Part shown: one piece after another, positions 54,089 to 63,661 of the stretch
Layout: each line of letters starts with the position of its first letter
Position numbering within the stretch: the stretch's first letter is position 1
Assembly (NCBI RefSeq): GCF_021272205.1
Contig: NZ_JAJSDX010000006.1
Location: 248,001 to 312,000, forward strand
Length of the DNA: 64,000 nt
Direction of reading: 5' to 3'
Origin: Pantoea sp. Mb-10
GTDB lineage: Bacteria; Pseudomonadota; Gammaproteobacteria; Enterobacterales; Enterobacteriaceae
The notes under the pieces: generated by a model
What the model was told of the DNA's origin: nothing
Databases searched by the model: none
What the model saw: the letters and a program-made list of their open reading frames with translations, nothing else
Translations under genes and position numbers: made by a program

Positions 54089-55453
54089 ATGATCCCCTTT
54101 ATACGCTCCCGCTATTCCATGTTGCGCAACTTGCCTTACGTGTTCAAAGGCAACAGCATTGAAAAAAAACTCCGCGCCACGCTATTAATTGCCGGTGTGT
54201 CCACGGCGTTTGCTGGCATCTACATGGTGTGGTGGAACAGTATGCATCAAAATACCCTGACGGCGTTTTTATATTGCGTCAGCACCACATTGGGTTTCTA
54301 TATTTGCCGCGTGGCTTTTCTCAATCATCTCCAGCGCAACCTTTATATTACCGTCCATGCATTATTGATTGCGATCATTGTATTTTTATTGTTTGACAAT
54401 AATCACCCGTCGCAGAAGCTCTCAGAATATAATTACCTGTTGGCGCTCACGGTAGGGTCAGCACTGGTGCTGCGCCAGCAAACGCGCTATTTAAATAAAG
54501 TCTTCCCCATTATTTGTCTCTGCTGTTACCTGTTTTTCATTTTCACCGGCACTGTGTGGCAGCAAGGCGCTTTCCATGCGCAGGTTATGCAAGATTCGGG
54601 CGTTTACTTTGTGAATAGCATTGTGCCCATGGTAGCGCTGTTATTGACCGCGTTTACGCTGCGCGGCAGCTATACCGAAACGGACCTGATCAAACAGGAG
54701 CTGTCCCACGCCATCAACAAACAGCAGCTGGACCTTCACTATCAGCCTCAAGTGGATACTGAAAAAAACGTTATTGGTTTTGAAATCCTCCTGCGTTGGA
54801 AACATCCCGCTAAGGGATTTATTTCGCCGGAAGTGTTTATTCCTGTGGCAGAGAAAAGCGGATTAATTATTGCTATCGGCAATTGGGTAATGGAGAGAAC
54901 CTTTCATCAGATTGCCGTATGGGAACGTCAATTTCCACTTAAAAATTTGGTTTTCTCAATCAATATTAGCCCCCTTCAACTGATGCATCGCGACTTCACC
55001 CAAGATACGCTATTACTGCTGGCGCAGTATAAAATTCGGCCCGAGCGCGTAAAATTTGAGATTACCGAAACCACTTTTATTTACGATCAAAAACGTATTG
55101 CCGCGGTTATCCAGCATTTCAGTGATTTAGGGATTAAATGGGCGATTGATGATTTTGGCGTGGGATACTCCTCGCTGAAATCCCTTAGCGATTTCGCCAT
55201 TGACGATATCAAAATCGATAAGTCGCTGATCATGCACCTCTTTGATAACGAGTCAACGGCGATTGTGGTAAATAAAACCATTGAGTTATCACGGGCCATG
55301 GGTTTGAACGTCTTAGCGGAAGGCATCGAAAGCGAAGACTGTTTTGACTATCTGCGCGAAAAAGGCTGCCATCTGTTCCAGGGGTATCACTTCGCGCGCC
55401 CGCTGCCGGTTAATGACGCATTGCTGTGGATTAAAAAAGCGGTGGTGCAGTGA
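54089..55453 (+). CDS. Membrane EAL-domain c-di-GMP phosphodiesterase
   Basis: A 454-residue protein. About seven hydrophobic helices (residues about 28-205) form an integral membrane sensor domain. The EAL domain follows (about 215-450): GFEILLRWKHP in the place of ExLLR, the metal Asn in FSINISPLQL, FEITET, AIDDFGVGYSS with the double Asp, DIKIDKSLI with the catalytic Lys and VLAEGIES with the Glu. All residues for c-di-GMP hydrolysis seem present. There is no GGDEF domain. An internal ATG at 54119 is another possible start. The gap 53691-54088 holds no gene; TCAAATTTG occurs twice there (about 53932 and 53968). Confidence 0.88.
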   Translation: MIPFIRSRYSMLRNLPYVFKGNSIEKKLRATLLIAGVSTAFAGIYMVWWNSMHQNTLTAFLYCVSTTLGFYICRVAFLNHLQRNLYITVHALLIAIIVFLLFDNNHPSQKLSEYNYLLALTVGSALVLRQQTRYLNKVFPIICLCCYLFFIFTGTVWQQGAFHAQVMQDSGVYFVNSIVPMVALLLTAFTLRGSYTETDLIKQELSHAINKQQLDLHYQPQVDTEKNVIGFEILLRWKHPAKGFISPEVFIPVAEKSGLIIAIGNWVMERTFHQIAVWERQFPLKNLVFSINISPLQLMHRDFTQDTLLLLAQYKIRPERVKFEITETTFIYDQKRIAAVIQHFSDLGIKWAIDDFGVGYSSLKSLSDFAIDDIKIDKSLIMHLFDNESTAIVVNKTIELSRAMGLNVLAEGIESEDCFDYLREKGCHLFQGYHFARPLPVNDALLWIKKAVVQ

Positions 55454-55534
55454 CTGCACGCCGATGCGGCCGTCACTGTGTGCGCGTCAATGACACGTTA
55501 TTGCGACCTACCAGCTTGCCCGCTGCACAGACAA

Positions 55535-56440
55535 TCAGGGTTCGATGCTGGCCGGCGGATTAATTTGCGAATGCGCAACGGCTTCCTGCTGTTCGCCCCA
55601 GCGCGTGAGCACCTGTTGATACTGCCCGCCCTGAATCGCGCCTTCGATGGCACTCTGCAGTGCCGCCACTAAACCGTTGCCTTTTTTGGTGGTGACCGCC
55701 ACCCACGCACGGTACGGGCCCTGACCAACCACTTTTGTTTGGCCGCGCGAAGCCGCTTTCCACGCCGCCATGGCTTGCGGCCCAAAGGTGGCGTCGGCGC
55801 GGCCTGCCAGCAGCGTGAGCGTGGCCGAGGCGTCATCACTGAGGTAAAGCGGCTGCACGGCAGCGAGGCCGTGCGCACGATTTTCTGCATCCCATGCCAG
55901 CAAAATTTTCTCCTGATTGGTCCCCGACCCCACAATGATGCGCTTGCCCGCAATGTCCTCACGACGCGTGATGGCGGTGATAGCGCTGTCGGCCTTCACC
56001 GCGAACGCATGGTGATCGGCACGATATGTCGCAAAATCAAAACTCTGCTTGCGCGCCTCCGTCACCGCAATATTAAACATCGCCACGTCGTAGCGCCCGG
56101 CACGGATGCCAAGCGGCCAATCTTCCCACGCCGCCGGCACCAGCTTGAGCTTAAGTCCCAGACTTTCCGCCAGCAGCCGCGCGATATCCGGGTCGCTGCC
56201 AATCAAGGTTGTATTATCGGATGACCATAGCGCGATGGGCGGCGAGTTATTCGCCGCCGTGGCCACCGTCAAATACCCCGGCTGCACAAACTGAAAGTGG
56301 GCAGGGATCCGTGCGATCGCCTCGGGATTGGGCGCGATGTGGATCGGCGTTTCGTTGTGCCTGACGTCCAGTCCAGCGCCCGCAGACAGCGGCGCGCACA
56401 ACAGCACCGCCCACGCAATAACCTTTACGCGCCGCATCAC
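55535..56440 (-). CDS. Polar amino acid-type ABC binding protein (TcyJ/K-like)
   Basis: A 301-residue periplasmic SBP_bac_3 protein with a signal peptide (cleavage near SAGA). It is a close paralogue of the binding protein at 58685: both share an N-terminal extension with TPIHxAPN and then LTVA...NSPP and AESLGLKL...WEDWPLG. The [21 protein letters not shown] segment contacts amino acid ligands in this family. Its start overlaps the ATPase gene by 4 bp. Context (GNAT and flavin monooxygenases) suggests a cysteine or S-modified cysteine ligand. Confidence 0.82.
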   Translation of the reverse strand: MMRRVKVIAWAVLLCAPLSAGAGLDVRHNETPIHIAPNPEAIARIPAHFQFVQPGYLTVATAANNSPPIALWSSDNTTLIGSDPDIARLLAESLGLKLKLVPAAWEDWPLGIRAGRYDVAMFNIAVTEARKQSFDFATYRADHHAFAVKADSAITAITRREDIAGKRIIVGSGTNQEKILLAWDAENRAHGLAAVQPLYLSDDASATLTLLAGRADATFGPQAMAAWKAASRGQTKVVGQGPYRAWVAVTTKKGNGLVAALQSAIEGAIQGGQYQQVLTRWGEQQEAVAHSQINPPASIEP

Positions 56441-57246
56441 AACACCTTTGATAGAAAACGGCGGGTGCGCTCGTGGCGCGGATGATTGAGCACCTGGTGC
56501 GTGCTGCCCTGTTCGATAATCCGGCCATCGTCCATGAATACCACGTTATCCGCTACCTCACGGGCAAAGCCGATTTCGTGGGTGACCACCACCAGCGTGG
56601 TCCCTGACCGGGCAAGTGCTTTTATCACATCCAGCACTTCACCGACCCGCTCTGGGTCAAGGGCGGAAGTGGGCTCATCAAACAGCATCACGCGTGGGTT
56701 GAGCATCAAGGCGCGCGCAATCGCAATACGCTGCTGCTGCCCCCCGGATAAGTGACGTGGCCAAGCCTGCGCTTTATGGCGCAGTCCCACGCTTTCCAGC
56801 AGCGTATCGGCCCGCTCCAGGGCGGCCTGACGCGTCAGCTGCCGATGCGCGATAGGCGCTTCTATCAGATTTTCCAGCACCGTCATGTGCGGAAAAAGGT
56901 TAAAATTTTGAAACACATAGCCCACGTTGATGCGCTGCCGCAAAATGGCGTGCTCCTTGAGCGCGTAGAGTTTATCGCCGCGCCGCTGATAGCCAATGTA
57001 TTCATCGTCAATCTGGATAAACCCGGCATCGACCCGCTCAAGATGATTAAGGGTGCGCAACAGCGTAGTTTTTCCCGAGCCGGAGGGGCCGAGGATCACC
57101 GTGACCGAGCCGGGATCCAGCGTCAGCGAAATGTTATCCAGCGCCAGGTGTTTGCCATACCATTTGCTCACGCCGGTGAGCGTCACTGCGCCAGTTGCAG
57201 TAACGGGCGCGGCCTCGAGCGCGCGATAATCAAAGGCTTCTGACAT
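56437..57246 (-). CDS. Amino acid ABC transporter ATPase (TcyN-like)
   Basis: A 269-residue ATPase. Start ATG at 57246 behind AGAGGAGT. It has [16 protein letters not shown] (Walker A), [15 protein letters not shown] (signature) and [12 protein letters not shown] (Walker B), and is a type with D-loop SALDPE. It energises the importer with the permease encoded just upstream, overlapping it by 17 bp. Confidence 0.9.
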   Translation of the reverse strand: MSEAFDYRALEAAPVTATGAVTLTGVSKWYGKHLALDNISLTLDPGSVTVILGPSGSGKTTLLRTLNHLERVDAGFIQIDDEYIGYQRRGDKLYALKEHAILRQRINVGYVFQNFNLFPHMTVLENLIEAPIAHRQLTRQAALERADTLLESVGLRHKAQAWPRHLSGGQQQRIAIARALMLNPRVMLFDEPTSALDPERVGEVLDVIKALARSGTTLVVVTHEIGFAREVADNVVFMDDGRIIEQGSTHQVLNHPRHERTRRFLSKVL

Positions 57247-58150
57247 GATCAAACTCCTCTTGTTCAGGGGGATTCACGCGATTACGCCACGGGCGCCAGC
57301 GCGTGATTTGAGCGTCCTGCACCACGCTGCGCGCCAGCCAGCGTTCAACGCTGTGCTGCAGCAGTGACAGTACGGTCGTGATGATCAGATACCAGGCTGC
57401 CCCCACCATCAGGAGCGGGATCACCTGCTGGGTGCGGTTGTAAATCATCTGGATGGTGTAAAACAGCTCCGGCATCGCCAGCACATACACCACGGAGGTG
57501 CCTTTAGCCAGGCTAATGATCTCATTAAACGTGGTGGGAATAATGGCGCGTAACGCCTGCGGCAGAATAATGCGGAAAGTGCGACGGGACGCGGAAAGCC
57601 CCAGCGCCGAGGCCGCCTCAAACTGCCCGTGGTCCACGCCTAAAAATCCGCCGCGGATGATTTCAGCGCTGTAGGCGCTCTGCACCAACGTCAACCCAAT
57701 AACCGCCGCAGGGAATTGCCCCAGCACGTTAATGGTCGGGAAATGCCCCCATGACAGCGCGGTAAACGGAATGCCCAGCGACAAGGTGTCGTAGAGATAA
57801 GAGAAGTTGTACAGCACGATCAGGACCACAATCAGCGGTAGCGAGCGGAACAGCCAGATATAGCCGAACGCAAGCCCGCTTAATAACCAGGAAGATGAGA
57901 GACGCGCCAACGCCAGCAGGCCGCCTAACAGCAAGCTCAATACTGTGCCGCAGAGCGTGAGCAGCAGCGTTTGCCCGAGACCGCTGAGGATAACAGGATC
58001 AAAAAACCACCGGGCAAACACCGCCCATTCCCAGCGGGGATTAAAGGCTACCGAGTCCACCACCGAGGCGAGAATAAACAGCGCAGCCGCCGCCCCGACA
58101 ATGCGGCCGGGGTAGCGCGCGGGGACCACGGTTAACGATGGATGTTGCAT
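57230..58150 (-). CDS. Amino acid ABC transporter permease (TcyL/M-like)
   Basis: A 306-residue His/Glu/Gln-type permease. I start at the ATG at 58150 behind AAGGAGAAACGT. It has about six helices and the coupling motif [20 protein letters not shown] with PQALRAIIP. Only one permease is encoded, so it may form a homodimer, whereas the Bacillus system has two. Confidence 0.9.
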   Translation of the reverse strand: MQHPSLTVVPARYPGRIVGAAAALFILASVVDSVAFNPRWEWAVFARWFFDPVILSGLGQTLLLTLCGTVLSLLLGGLLALARLSSSWLLSGLAFGYIWLFRSLPLIVVLIVLYNFSYLYDTLSLGIPFTALSWGHFPTINVLGQFPAAVIGLTLVQSAYSAEIIRGGFLGVDHGQFEAASALGLSASRRTFRIILPQALRAIIPTTFNEIISLAKGTSVVYVLAMPELFYTIQMIYNRTQQVIPLLMVGAAWYLIITTVLSLLQHSVERWLARSVVQDAQITRWRPWRNRVNPPEQEEFDHVRSL

Positions 58151-58160
58151 ACGTTTCTCC

Positions 58161-58673
58161 TTAGCTGGCCTGCGCGACGTCGAATCCATCCAGCACTTTC
58201 ACAAAGCGCAGGCGGCCGTCGTGCGGGGGTTGACCGTAGATCTCCATATCTTCTCGCAGCGTAAACTGCGGCTGATACCCGTGACCAATATAGAGCTGTA
58301 CCGCCTCTGGCTGGCGGAAGCCAGTGGTCAGATAAACGTGCTGGTAGCCTGCGCGCTGCGCGCGGCGCTCCAGCTCTTCAAGCACCCGTAGCGCCAGCCC
58401 TTGGCGACGCAGATCGCGTCGCGTCCAGATGCGTTTTAACTCGGCCGTTACGGCGTCGTACGGTTTATACGCGCCCATTGCAATCACCTCGCCGTCGCGC
58501 TCCAGCACAATAAACAGGCCGTGCGGGGGCAAAAAGCGTTCGCTGGACTCCACCTCCCGATCGCCCTCAAAATAATCGCCGTAGCGGGCGGCATATTCGC
58601 CAAAGAGACCGGTCAAAATCGGCTGCAATTCAGGCGCATCAGGATGCACTTCACGAAACAGGGTCTGGCTCAT
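58161..58673 (-). CDS. GNAT N-acetyltransferase
   Basis: A 170-residue GNAT protein with the acetyl-CoA loop RRDLRRQGLALRVLEELE and a C-terminal YIGHGYQP strand. In the Bacillus ytm locus an acetyltransferase N-acetylates S-(2-succino)cysteine or other S-alkylcysteines before oxidative cleavage by flavin monooxygenases; this gene would have that job. A detox role for some other amine remains possible. It lies 10 bp before the permease gene. Confidence 0.8.
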   Translation of the reverse strand: MSQTLFREVHPDAPELQPILTGLFGEYAARYGDYFEGDREVESSERFLPPHGLFIVLERDGEVIAMGAYKPYDAVTAELKRIWTRRDLRRQGLALRVLEELERRAQRAGYQHVYLTTGFRQPEAVQLYIGHGYQPQFTLREDMEIYGQPPHDGRLRFVKVLDGFDVAQAS

Positions 58674-58684
58674 GTGCTCTCTCC

Positions 58685-59617
58685 CTAGTCGCCCAGGCCG
58701 GCTGGATTAATTTCTGAATGCGTTAGGCGCTCCACGCCTTCTCCCCAGCGATTCAGCACCTTGTCGTAATCACCGCGCGCCATCACACCGTTCAACGCGG
58801 TGCTGATCGGCTCAACCAGGCCGTTATCTTTTTTAACCGTCACGGCGATATGCGCCGCTTTTGGCCAGCCACCGTCTACGCTGCCCACCAGGCGCGTTTG
58901 GTGCGTCAGCGCCGCTTTCCATGCGCCAATGACGTTCGGGCCGAAATAGGCGTCAGCGCGTCCGGACTGCAGGGCCAGGGTCTGCGCCGCGTCATCTTTG
59001 GCGTAAATGGGGGTAAAGGGTTTTAATCCCTTGGCCTGGTTGGCTTTATCCCATGCCAGCAGAATCGCTTCCTGGTTAGTGCCCGAGCCCACGATGATGC
59101 GCAGCCCGGCGATATCTTCGGCTTGGGTGAGCGTTTTTATGGGGCTGCTTGTTTTGACGTAAAAGCCCAATGAGTCTTTGCGGTAGGTGGCAAAATCAAA
59201 ACGTTCTTTACGCGCTTTGGTGACGGTGACATTGGTGATAGCCGCGTCATATTTGCCGGACGCGACGCCGAGCGGCCAGTCCTCCCAAGAGGTGGGAACC
59301 ACGTTCAGTTTCAGGCCAAGGCTCTCGGCCACCAGCCGCGCAATGTCCACTTCACTGCCCAGCAACGTGCGGTTGTCATCGCTGAACAGCGTCAGCGGCG
59401 GGGAATTAAGTGCGGCCACGGCCACGGTTAAGGAGCCCGGCACCGCAAACACATGCCCAGCAGGGATCTGCGCAATGGCCGCGCTGTTTGGCGCGGTATG
59501 TATCGGCGTGCGGTTCGCTTCCACGCTAATGGATTGCCCATTAACCGCCACTGCTTCCGCCCGGGCTGCATACGCCGTGGTCAGTAGCAGCAGCGCCATG
59601 AAGACGGTTTTCTGCAT
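58685..59617 (-). CDS. Polar amino acid-type ABC binding protein, second copy
   Basis: A 310-residue periplasmic binding protein with a signal peptide (cleavage near AARA). Paralogous to the protein at 55535 over its whole length, including the unusual extension (VEANRTPIHTAPN) and [16 protein letters not shown]. Two binding proteins on a single permease/ATPase pair suggest two related ligands. It lies 11 bp after the acetyltransferase gene in the order of the sequence and follows the monooxygenase gene in transcription. Confidence 0.82.
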   Translation of the reverse strand: MQKTVFMALLLLTTAYAARAEAVAVNGQSISVEANRTPIHTAPNSAAIAQIPAGHVFAVPGSLTVAVAALNSPPLTLFSDDNRTLLGSEVDIARLVAESLGLKLNVVPTSWEDWPLGVASGKYDAAITNVTVTKARKERFDFATYRKDSLGFYVKTSSPIKTLTQAEDIAGLRIIVGSGTNQEAILLAWDKANQAKGLKPFTPIYAKDDAAQTLALQSGRADAYFGPNVIGAWKAALTHQTRLVGSVDGGWPKAAHIAVTVKKDNGLVEPISTALNGVMARGDYDKVLNRWGEGVERLTHSEINPAGLGD

Positions 59618-59630
59618 GATTTTTGTCCTT

Positions 59631-60944
59631 TTAAGGTTGCGTAAACTGGTTAACGGGCGTTTTTAGCCCCAGGCTGGCGCGTAAGGTGGTGCCGGGATAG
59701 TCGCGACGGGTTAAACCCCGCGCCTGCAGCAGCGGGATCACGCGATCGACAAAGCGTTCAAACGCGTCCGGCGTGCCGCCCTGAATAATGAAGCCGTCGG
59801 TGGCTTCGCTCTCGAACCACGCCTGCAACCCATCCGCCACCTGCTCAGGGGAACCAAAGAACAGCGGCTGCGGCGTCGCCGCTTCCAGCGCCGCCTGACG
59901 CAGCGTATGGCCCTGCTCGCGCGCTTTGCGTTTGATCTCATCGGTGGTGCTGCGGAAACTGTTTTGCCCCACTTCGCCGAGGTCCGGGAAAGGGGCATCC
60001 AGTGCGTACTGGCTAAAGTCGTGGTGATCAAAGAAGCGGCCAAGATAATTCAGCGCATCCTCGATCGAAACCAGCGCCGCCGTGGCCTGATACTGGCGTT
60101 CAGCGTCGGCAATGTCGTCGCCCACAATCACGCCCACCCCTTGAAAGATGTGCAGATCGTTGGGCTCGCGGCCATGCTGCCTGAGCTGCTGTTTCACATC
60201 GCGATAAAATGCCTGTGCCTCTTCACGCGTGGCGTGATGGGTAAAAATCGCGTCGGCGTGGCGTGCGGCTAATTTGCGGCCGTCCTCGGATGCGCCCGCC
60301 TGGAAGATGATGGGACGCGCCTGCGGCGTCCGACCAATATTCAGCGGCCCCTGAACCTGGAAAAAATCACCGTGATGATTCAGCGTGTGCAATTTTTGTG
60401 GGTCATAAAATTGCCCGCTGATTTTGTCGCGCACAAAGGCATCGCCTTCCCACGAGTCCCACAGGCCTTTTACTACCGTGAGGTATTCGTCAGCGATGCG
60501 ATAGCGCAACGCATGGTCAGGATGCTGAGCACGGGAGAAATTTTTCGCCGATCCTTCCAGGGGCGAGGTCACCACGTTCCAGCCTGCGCGGCCGCCGCTG
60601 AGATGATCGAGACTGGCAAACTGCCGCGCGACGGTAAAGGGTTCGCTGTAGGAGGTTGAAACCGTGCCCACCAGGCCAATGTGCTGCGTGACGCCGGCCA
60701 GCGCGGAAAGTAACGTCAAAGGCTCAAAGCGATTCAGGAAATGTGGAATTGATTTTTCATTAATGAACAGCCCATCAGCGACAAAGAGAAAATCCAGCTT
60801 GCCCGCCTCGGCTTTGCGCGCAATGTATTTCGCATAGTCCAAATTGATACTGGCGTCCGCCAGCGCGCCAGGATGACGCCACGCCGACATATTGCCGGCG
60901 GCGCCGTGTAGCATTGTCCCCAGTCGCAGTTGTCTTGTACTCAT
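59631..60944 (-). CDS. FMN-dependent monooxygenase, NtaA/SnaA/YtnJ family
   Basis: A 437-residue two-component flavin monooxygenase subunit when started at the ATG at 60944 (AGAGAGACC). Features are [52 protein letters not shown] and [20 protein letters not shown]. This is the NtaA/SnaA/DszA family. YtnJ of Bacillus, its close functional analogue here, uses FMNH2 to cleave the C-S bond of N-acetylated S-alkylcysteines. The flavin reductase is not found in the window. Confidence 0.85.
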   Translation of the reverse strand: MSTRQLRLGTMLHGAAGNMSAWRHPGALADASINLDYAKYIARKAEAGKLDFLFVADGLFINEKSIPHFLNRFEPLTLLSALAGVTQHIGLVGTVSTSYSEPFTVARQFASLDHLSGGRAGWNVVTSPLEGSAKNFSRAQHPDHALRYRIADEYLTVVKGLWDSWEGDAFVRDKISGQFYDPQKLHTLNHHGDFFQVQGPLNIGRTPQARPIIFQAGASEDGRKLAARHADAIFTHHATREEAQAFYRDVKQQLRQHGREPNDLHIFQGVGVIVGDDIADAERQYQATAALVSIEDALNYLGRFFDHHDFSQYALDAPFPDLGEVGQNSFRSTTDEIKRKAREQGHTLRQAALEAATPQPLFFGSPEQVADGLQAWFESEATDGFIIQGGTPDAFERFVDRVIPLLQARGLTRRDYPGTTLRASLGLKTPVNQFTQP

Positions 60945-61012
60945 AGGTCTCTCTCTTTTCCATGGCATTGCCTGGCAGCGCAGGCTTGCCGAATCAGCAA
61001 ACACTCACGCGC

Positions 61013-62014
61013 TCACGCTGAGGCGGCGATCGGTTGGGCCGCGGCCAGTAGTTCCAGCGAGCGCAAACGCGGCTGCGCCTCCGCCAACGGCGTATCCACA
61101 ATGAACTCCTCAATGCCGTAGCGCTGGTGCAGCGCATCCAACTGCGCATGCACCTGTGCAGCGTTGCCTTTGAGCAATGAGGGGGTGCGCGGTTCGATGC
61201 GGTAGTCGGTGTAGCTGCCCTGACGGACGTAGCGCTCGGCTTGTTCGAGGCTACCTACGTTGACGCTCGGCCCGTTTTTTACGCTAACGTGGTAAAGGCG
61301 CAGCGTGTCCACCAGCAAGTCGGCTGCGGCTGGGGAGTCCGCTACCACGATTTGCACGGCCACCAGCGCACGCTGACCTTGCGCGCGAGCCTGGTAGTAC
61401 GCCAGTACCTGTTCCATATGGTGCGGGTCGCCATTAAGATGCGCAGCAAACACAAACTGCCAGCCCAGCTCTGCCGCCAGGGCCGCGCTCTGCTCGCTTG
61501 CCCCCAACAGGAAACGCTGCGCGAATCGCGGAGGCGCTGGCGTGGCACGCAGCGCCTCCTCATCGCCTTGCGCCGGGACAGTGAGCCAGTTATCCAACAG
61601 CGCCAGCTGCTGCGCGAAATCGCCTTTCTCTTCCTGATGCACCCCGAGCTGCAGCGCCCGTGTCGCAAGCGGCAGGCCGCCTGGCGCTTTACCAATACCG
61701 ATATCAATGCGCCCCGGCGCCAGCGCGGCGAGCAGGTTGAAGTTTTCTGCCACTTTGAAGGGGCTGTAGTGTTGCAGCATCACGCCGCCAGAGCCGACGC
61801 GAATACGCCGCGTTTGTCCCAGAATCCAGGCCATCACTACTTCCGGCGAGGGGCTGGCCAACTGTGCGCTGTTGTGATGCTCCGCCAGCCAAAAGCGGTG
61901 GAAGCCCCAGCGCTCAGCACACTGCGCGATATGCAGAGTGCGCTGCAGCGCCTCGGCGGCGCTTTCGCCCGGAGCAAGCGGGGATTTATCCAGAAGACTT
62001 AATCGGTATGACAT
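61013..62014 (-). CDS. LLM-class flavin-dependent oxidoreductase (YtmO-like)
   Basis: A 333-residue luciferase-like protein. The ATG at 62014 has a CAGGAAAGGGCGC ribosome site. MSYRLSLLDKSPLAPGESA, RFWLAEHHNSAQLASPSPEV, RVGSGGVMLQHYSPFKVAE and RIDIGIGKAPGG are typical of the single-component LLM family with YtmO. First gene of the seven-gene operon. The 62015-62497 gap contains the divergent promoters and no gene that I can see. Confidence 0.85.
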   Translation of the reverse strand: MSYRLSLLDKSPLAPGESAAEALQRTLHIAQCAERWGFHRFWLAEHHNSAQLASPSPEVVMAWILGQTRRIRVGSGGVMLQHYSPFKVAENFNLLAALAPGRIDIGIGKAPGGLPLATRALQLGVHQEEKGDFAQQLALLDNWLTVPAQGDEEALRATPAPPRFAQRFLLGASEQSAALAAELGWQFVFAAHLNGDPHHMEQVLAYYQARAQGQRALVAVQIVVADSPAAADLLVDTLRLYHVSVKNGPSVNVGSLEQAERYVRQGSYTDYRIEPRTPSLLKGNAAQVHAQLDALHQRYGIEEFIVDTPLAEAQPRLRSLELLAAAQPIAASA

Positions 62015-62497
62015 GCGCCCTTTCCTGTTCAGCAATCAATGCCAACAGTGTTAAGCACCAGGCTGTTACGGGTAAAACATCATATTGTTGTATTAAAAAC
62101 CGGGAATGGCATAACGGCCGCGCGCCGCCGCGCACCACAAATTAACGGGAATAATTTCAGTTAATTAACCGTTTTCTTGCTGCTAGTTAGATGAGGTCAT
62201 TCAAGAAAAAGGCATTAGAAGGATTAATAGAAATAGACTGCACAAATCGGCATTAAGCACAGCACTGAGGGAGGGCGATGCGACGGCAACATTGCTTATC
62301 CACTCCCCTCTCAGCCCGCCTCGGCTTTATATCCCACAGCAAGAGTCAATGCGAATTGTCCCTGATGGCAGCCAGCACACCCGTCTCAAACTGCGTCACT
62401 GTCACACTTTCTAAAAAAATAAACGCACGTCGATTGCATCGCGCAGTCAATGGGTTACTGTGAAATTCTTGTAAAAATTGTAAGCAAAAGGATCTGT

Positions 62498-63586
62498 ATG
62501 AATATCTCTCTGCGTTTTCTGACCCTTTCTGTGCTGGCAAGTCTTCCTTTATCTGCGTTCGCTGCCGTGCCTGCGGGCTATCCGGCGGACTACCAAAAAA
62601 CCATTGATGCGGCCACCAAAGAAGGCAAAGTGGTGGTGTATTCCACCACCGATACCAAAGCGGCTGGCCCGCTAATTAAAGGCTTCGAAGCGTTATATCC
62701 CGGTATCAAAGTGGAATATAACGACATGAATAGCACCGAGTTGTACAACCGCTATATCAGCGAACAGGCGTCAGGCAGCACCAGCGGCGATGTCGTGTGG
62801 AGTTCCTCAATGGATACCGCACTGAAATTAGCCACCGATTACGCCGCAGAATACACCTCACCTGAAATTAAAAACATTCCTGAATGGGCAGTGTGGAAAG
62901 AGAGTGCCTATGGCACCACCTATGAGCCGGTGGTGTTTATCTACAATAAGAAGTCGATCCCTGCCGATCAGGTGCCGGATTCCCATGCCGCGCTGGCGAA
63001 ATATATCGCCGCCAATGCGGAGAAATTTAAAAATAAAGTCACCACCTACGATATCGAAAAATCCGGATTGGGTTTTATGCTGACGGTACAAGACAGCAAG
63101 GTGGATCCGCAATACAAGCAGCACCTCGCGGATATGGCCAAAGGCGGGCTGACGGTGCAGTCATCCACGGGCACCATGATGGAGCGCGTCTCATCGGGTG
63201 AGAATCTCATCGGCTATAACATTCTCGGCTCGTATGCGGAAGCGCGCGCCAAGAGCGATCCGGGGTTGGGTATTTCGTACCCGAAAGATTATGTGCTGGT
63301 CCTCTCGCGCGTCTCGTTTATCACCACGGACGCGCAGCACGAGAATGCTGCGAAATTGTGGCTGGATTATGTGTTATCTGAAAAAGGACAAAGTATTCTT
63401 GCCAATCAGGCCGATATTCCTTCGCTGCGTAACGATATTGACGGGAATAACGATATTAAAGGCATGAGTAAGATTTTAGGTGAGGCGCCTAAGCCTATCC
63501 ACGTTGATGAGTCGCTGCTGGAATACCTTGAGCCCGCCAAGCGTCTGGACTTTATAAAACAATGGCGCACCGCCGCCGGAAAATAA
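62498..63586 (+). CDS. Periplasmic iron-type ABC binding protein (FbpA/AfuA-like)
   Basis: A 362-residue binding protein with a signal peptide (MNISLRFLTLSVLASLPLSA, cleavage after AFAA). I start at the ATG at 62498 behind AAAGGATCTGT. The mature region starts with TIDAATKEGKVVVYSTTDT and contains GIKVEYNDMNSTELYNRYI and AKLWLDYVLSEKGQSILA, a pattern of the FbpA/FutA/PhnS/PgtC group. The typical paired iron tyrosines of FbpA are not clear, so phosphonate or organophosphate and other anions are alternatives. Followed by a permease gene. Confidence 0.82.
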   Translation: MNISLRFLTLSVLASLPLSAFAAVPAGYPADYQKTIDAATKEGKVVVYSTTDTKAAGPLIKGFEALYPGIKVEYNDMNSTELYNRYISEQASGSTSGDVVWSSSMDTALKLATDYAAEYTSPEIKNIPEWAVWKESAYGTTYEPVVFIYNKKSIPADQVPDSHAALAKYIAANAEKFKNKVTTYDIEKSGLGFMLTVQDSKVDPQYKQHLADMAKGGLTVQSSTGTMMERVSSGENLIGYNILGSYAEARAKSDPGLGISYPKDYVLVLSRVSFITTDAQHENAAKLWLDYVLSEKGQSILANQADIPSLRNDIDGNNDIKGMSKILGEAPKPIHVDESLLEYLEPAKRLDFIKQWRTAAGK

Positions 63587-63595
63587 TCACTCTTT

Positions 63596-63625
63596 AAGCG
63601 CCTGGGAAATATCAGGCGCTTCTTA
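63596..63625 (+). terminator. Intra-operon hairpin
   Basis: A 9-bp perfect stem AAGCGCCTG/CAGGCGCTT (63596-63604 with 63613-63621) with an 8-nt loop and a weak T run, in the gap between the binding protein and permease genes. Such partial terminators commonly keep the level of the binding protein above that of the membrane components. Confidence 0.7.
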
Positions 63626-63661
63626 CCATCCTGTTATCCAAGCTGCAAACAAGGTTGGCCT

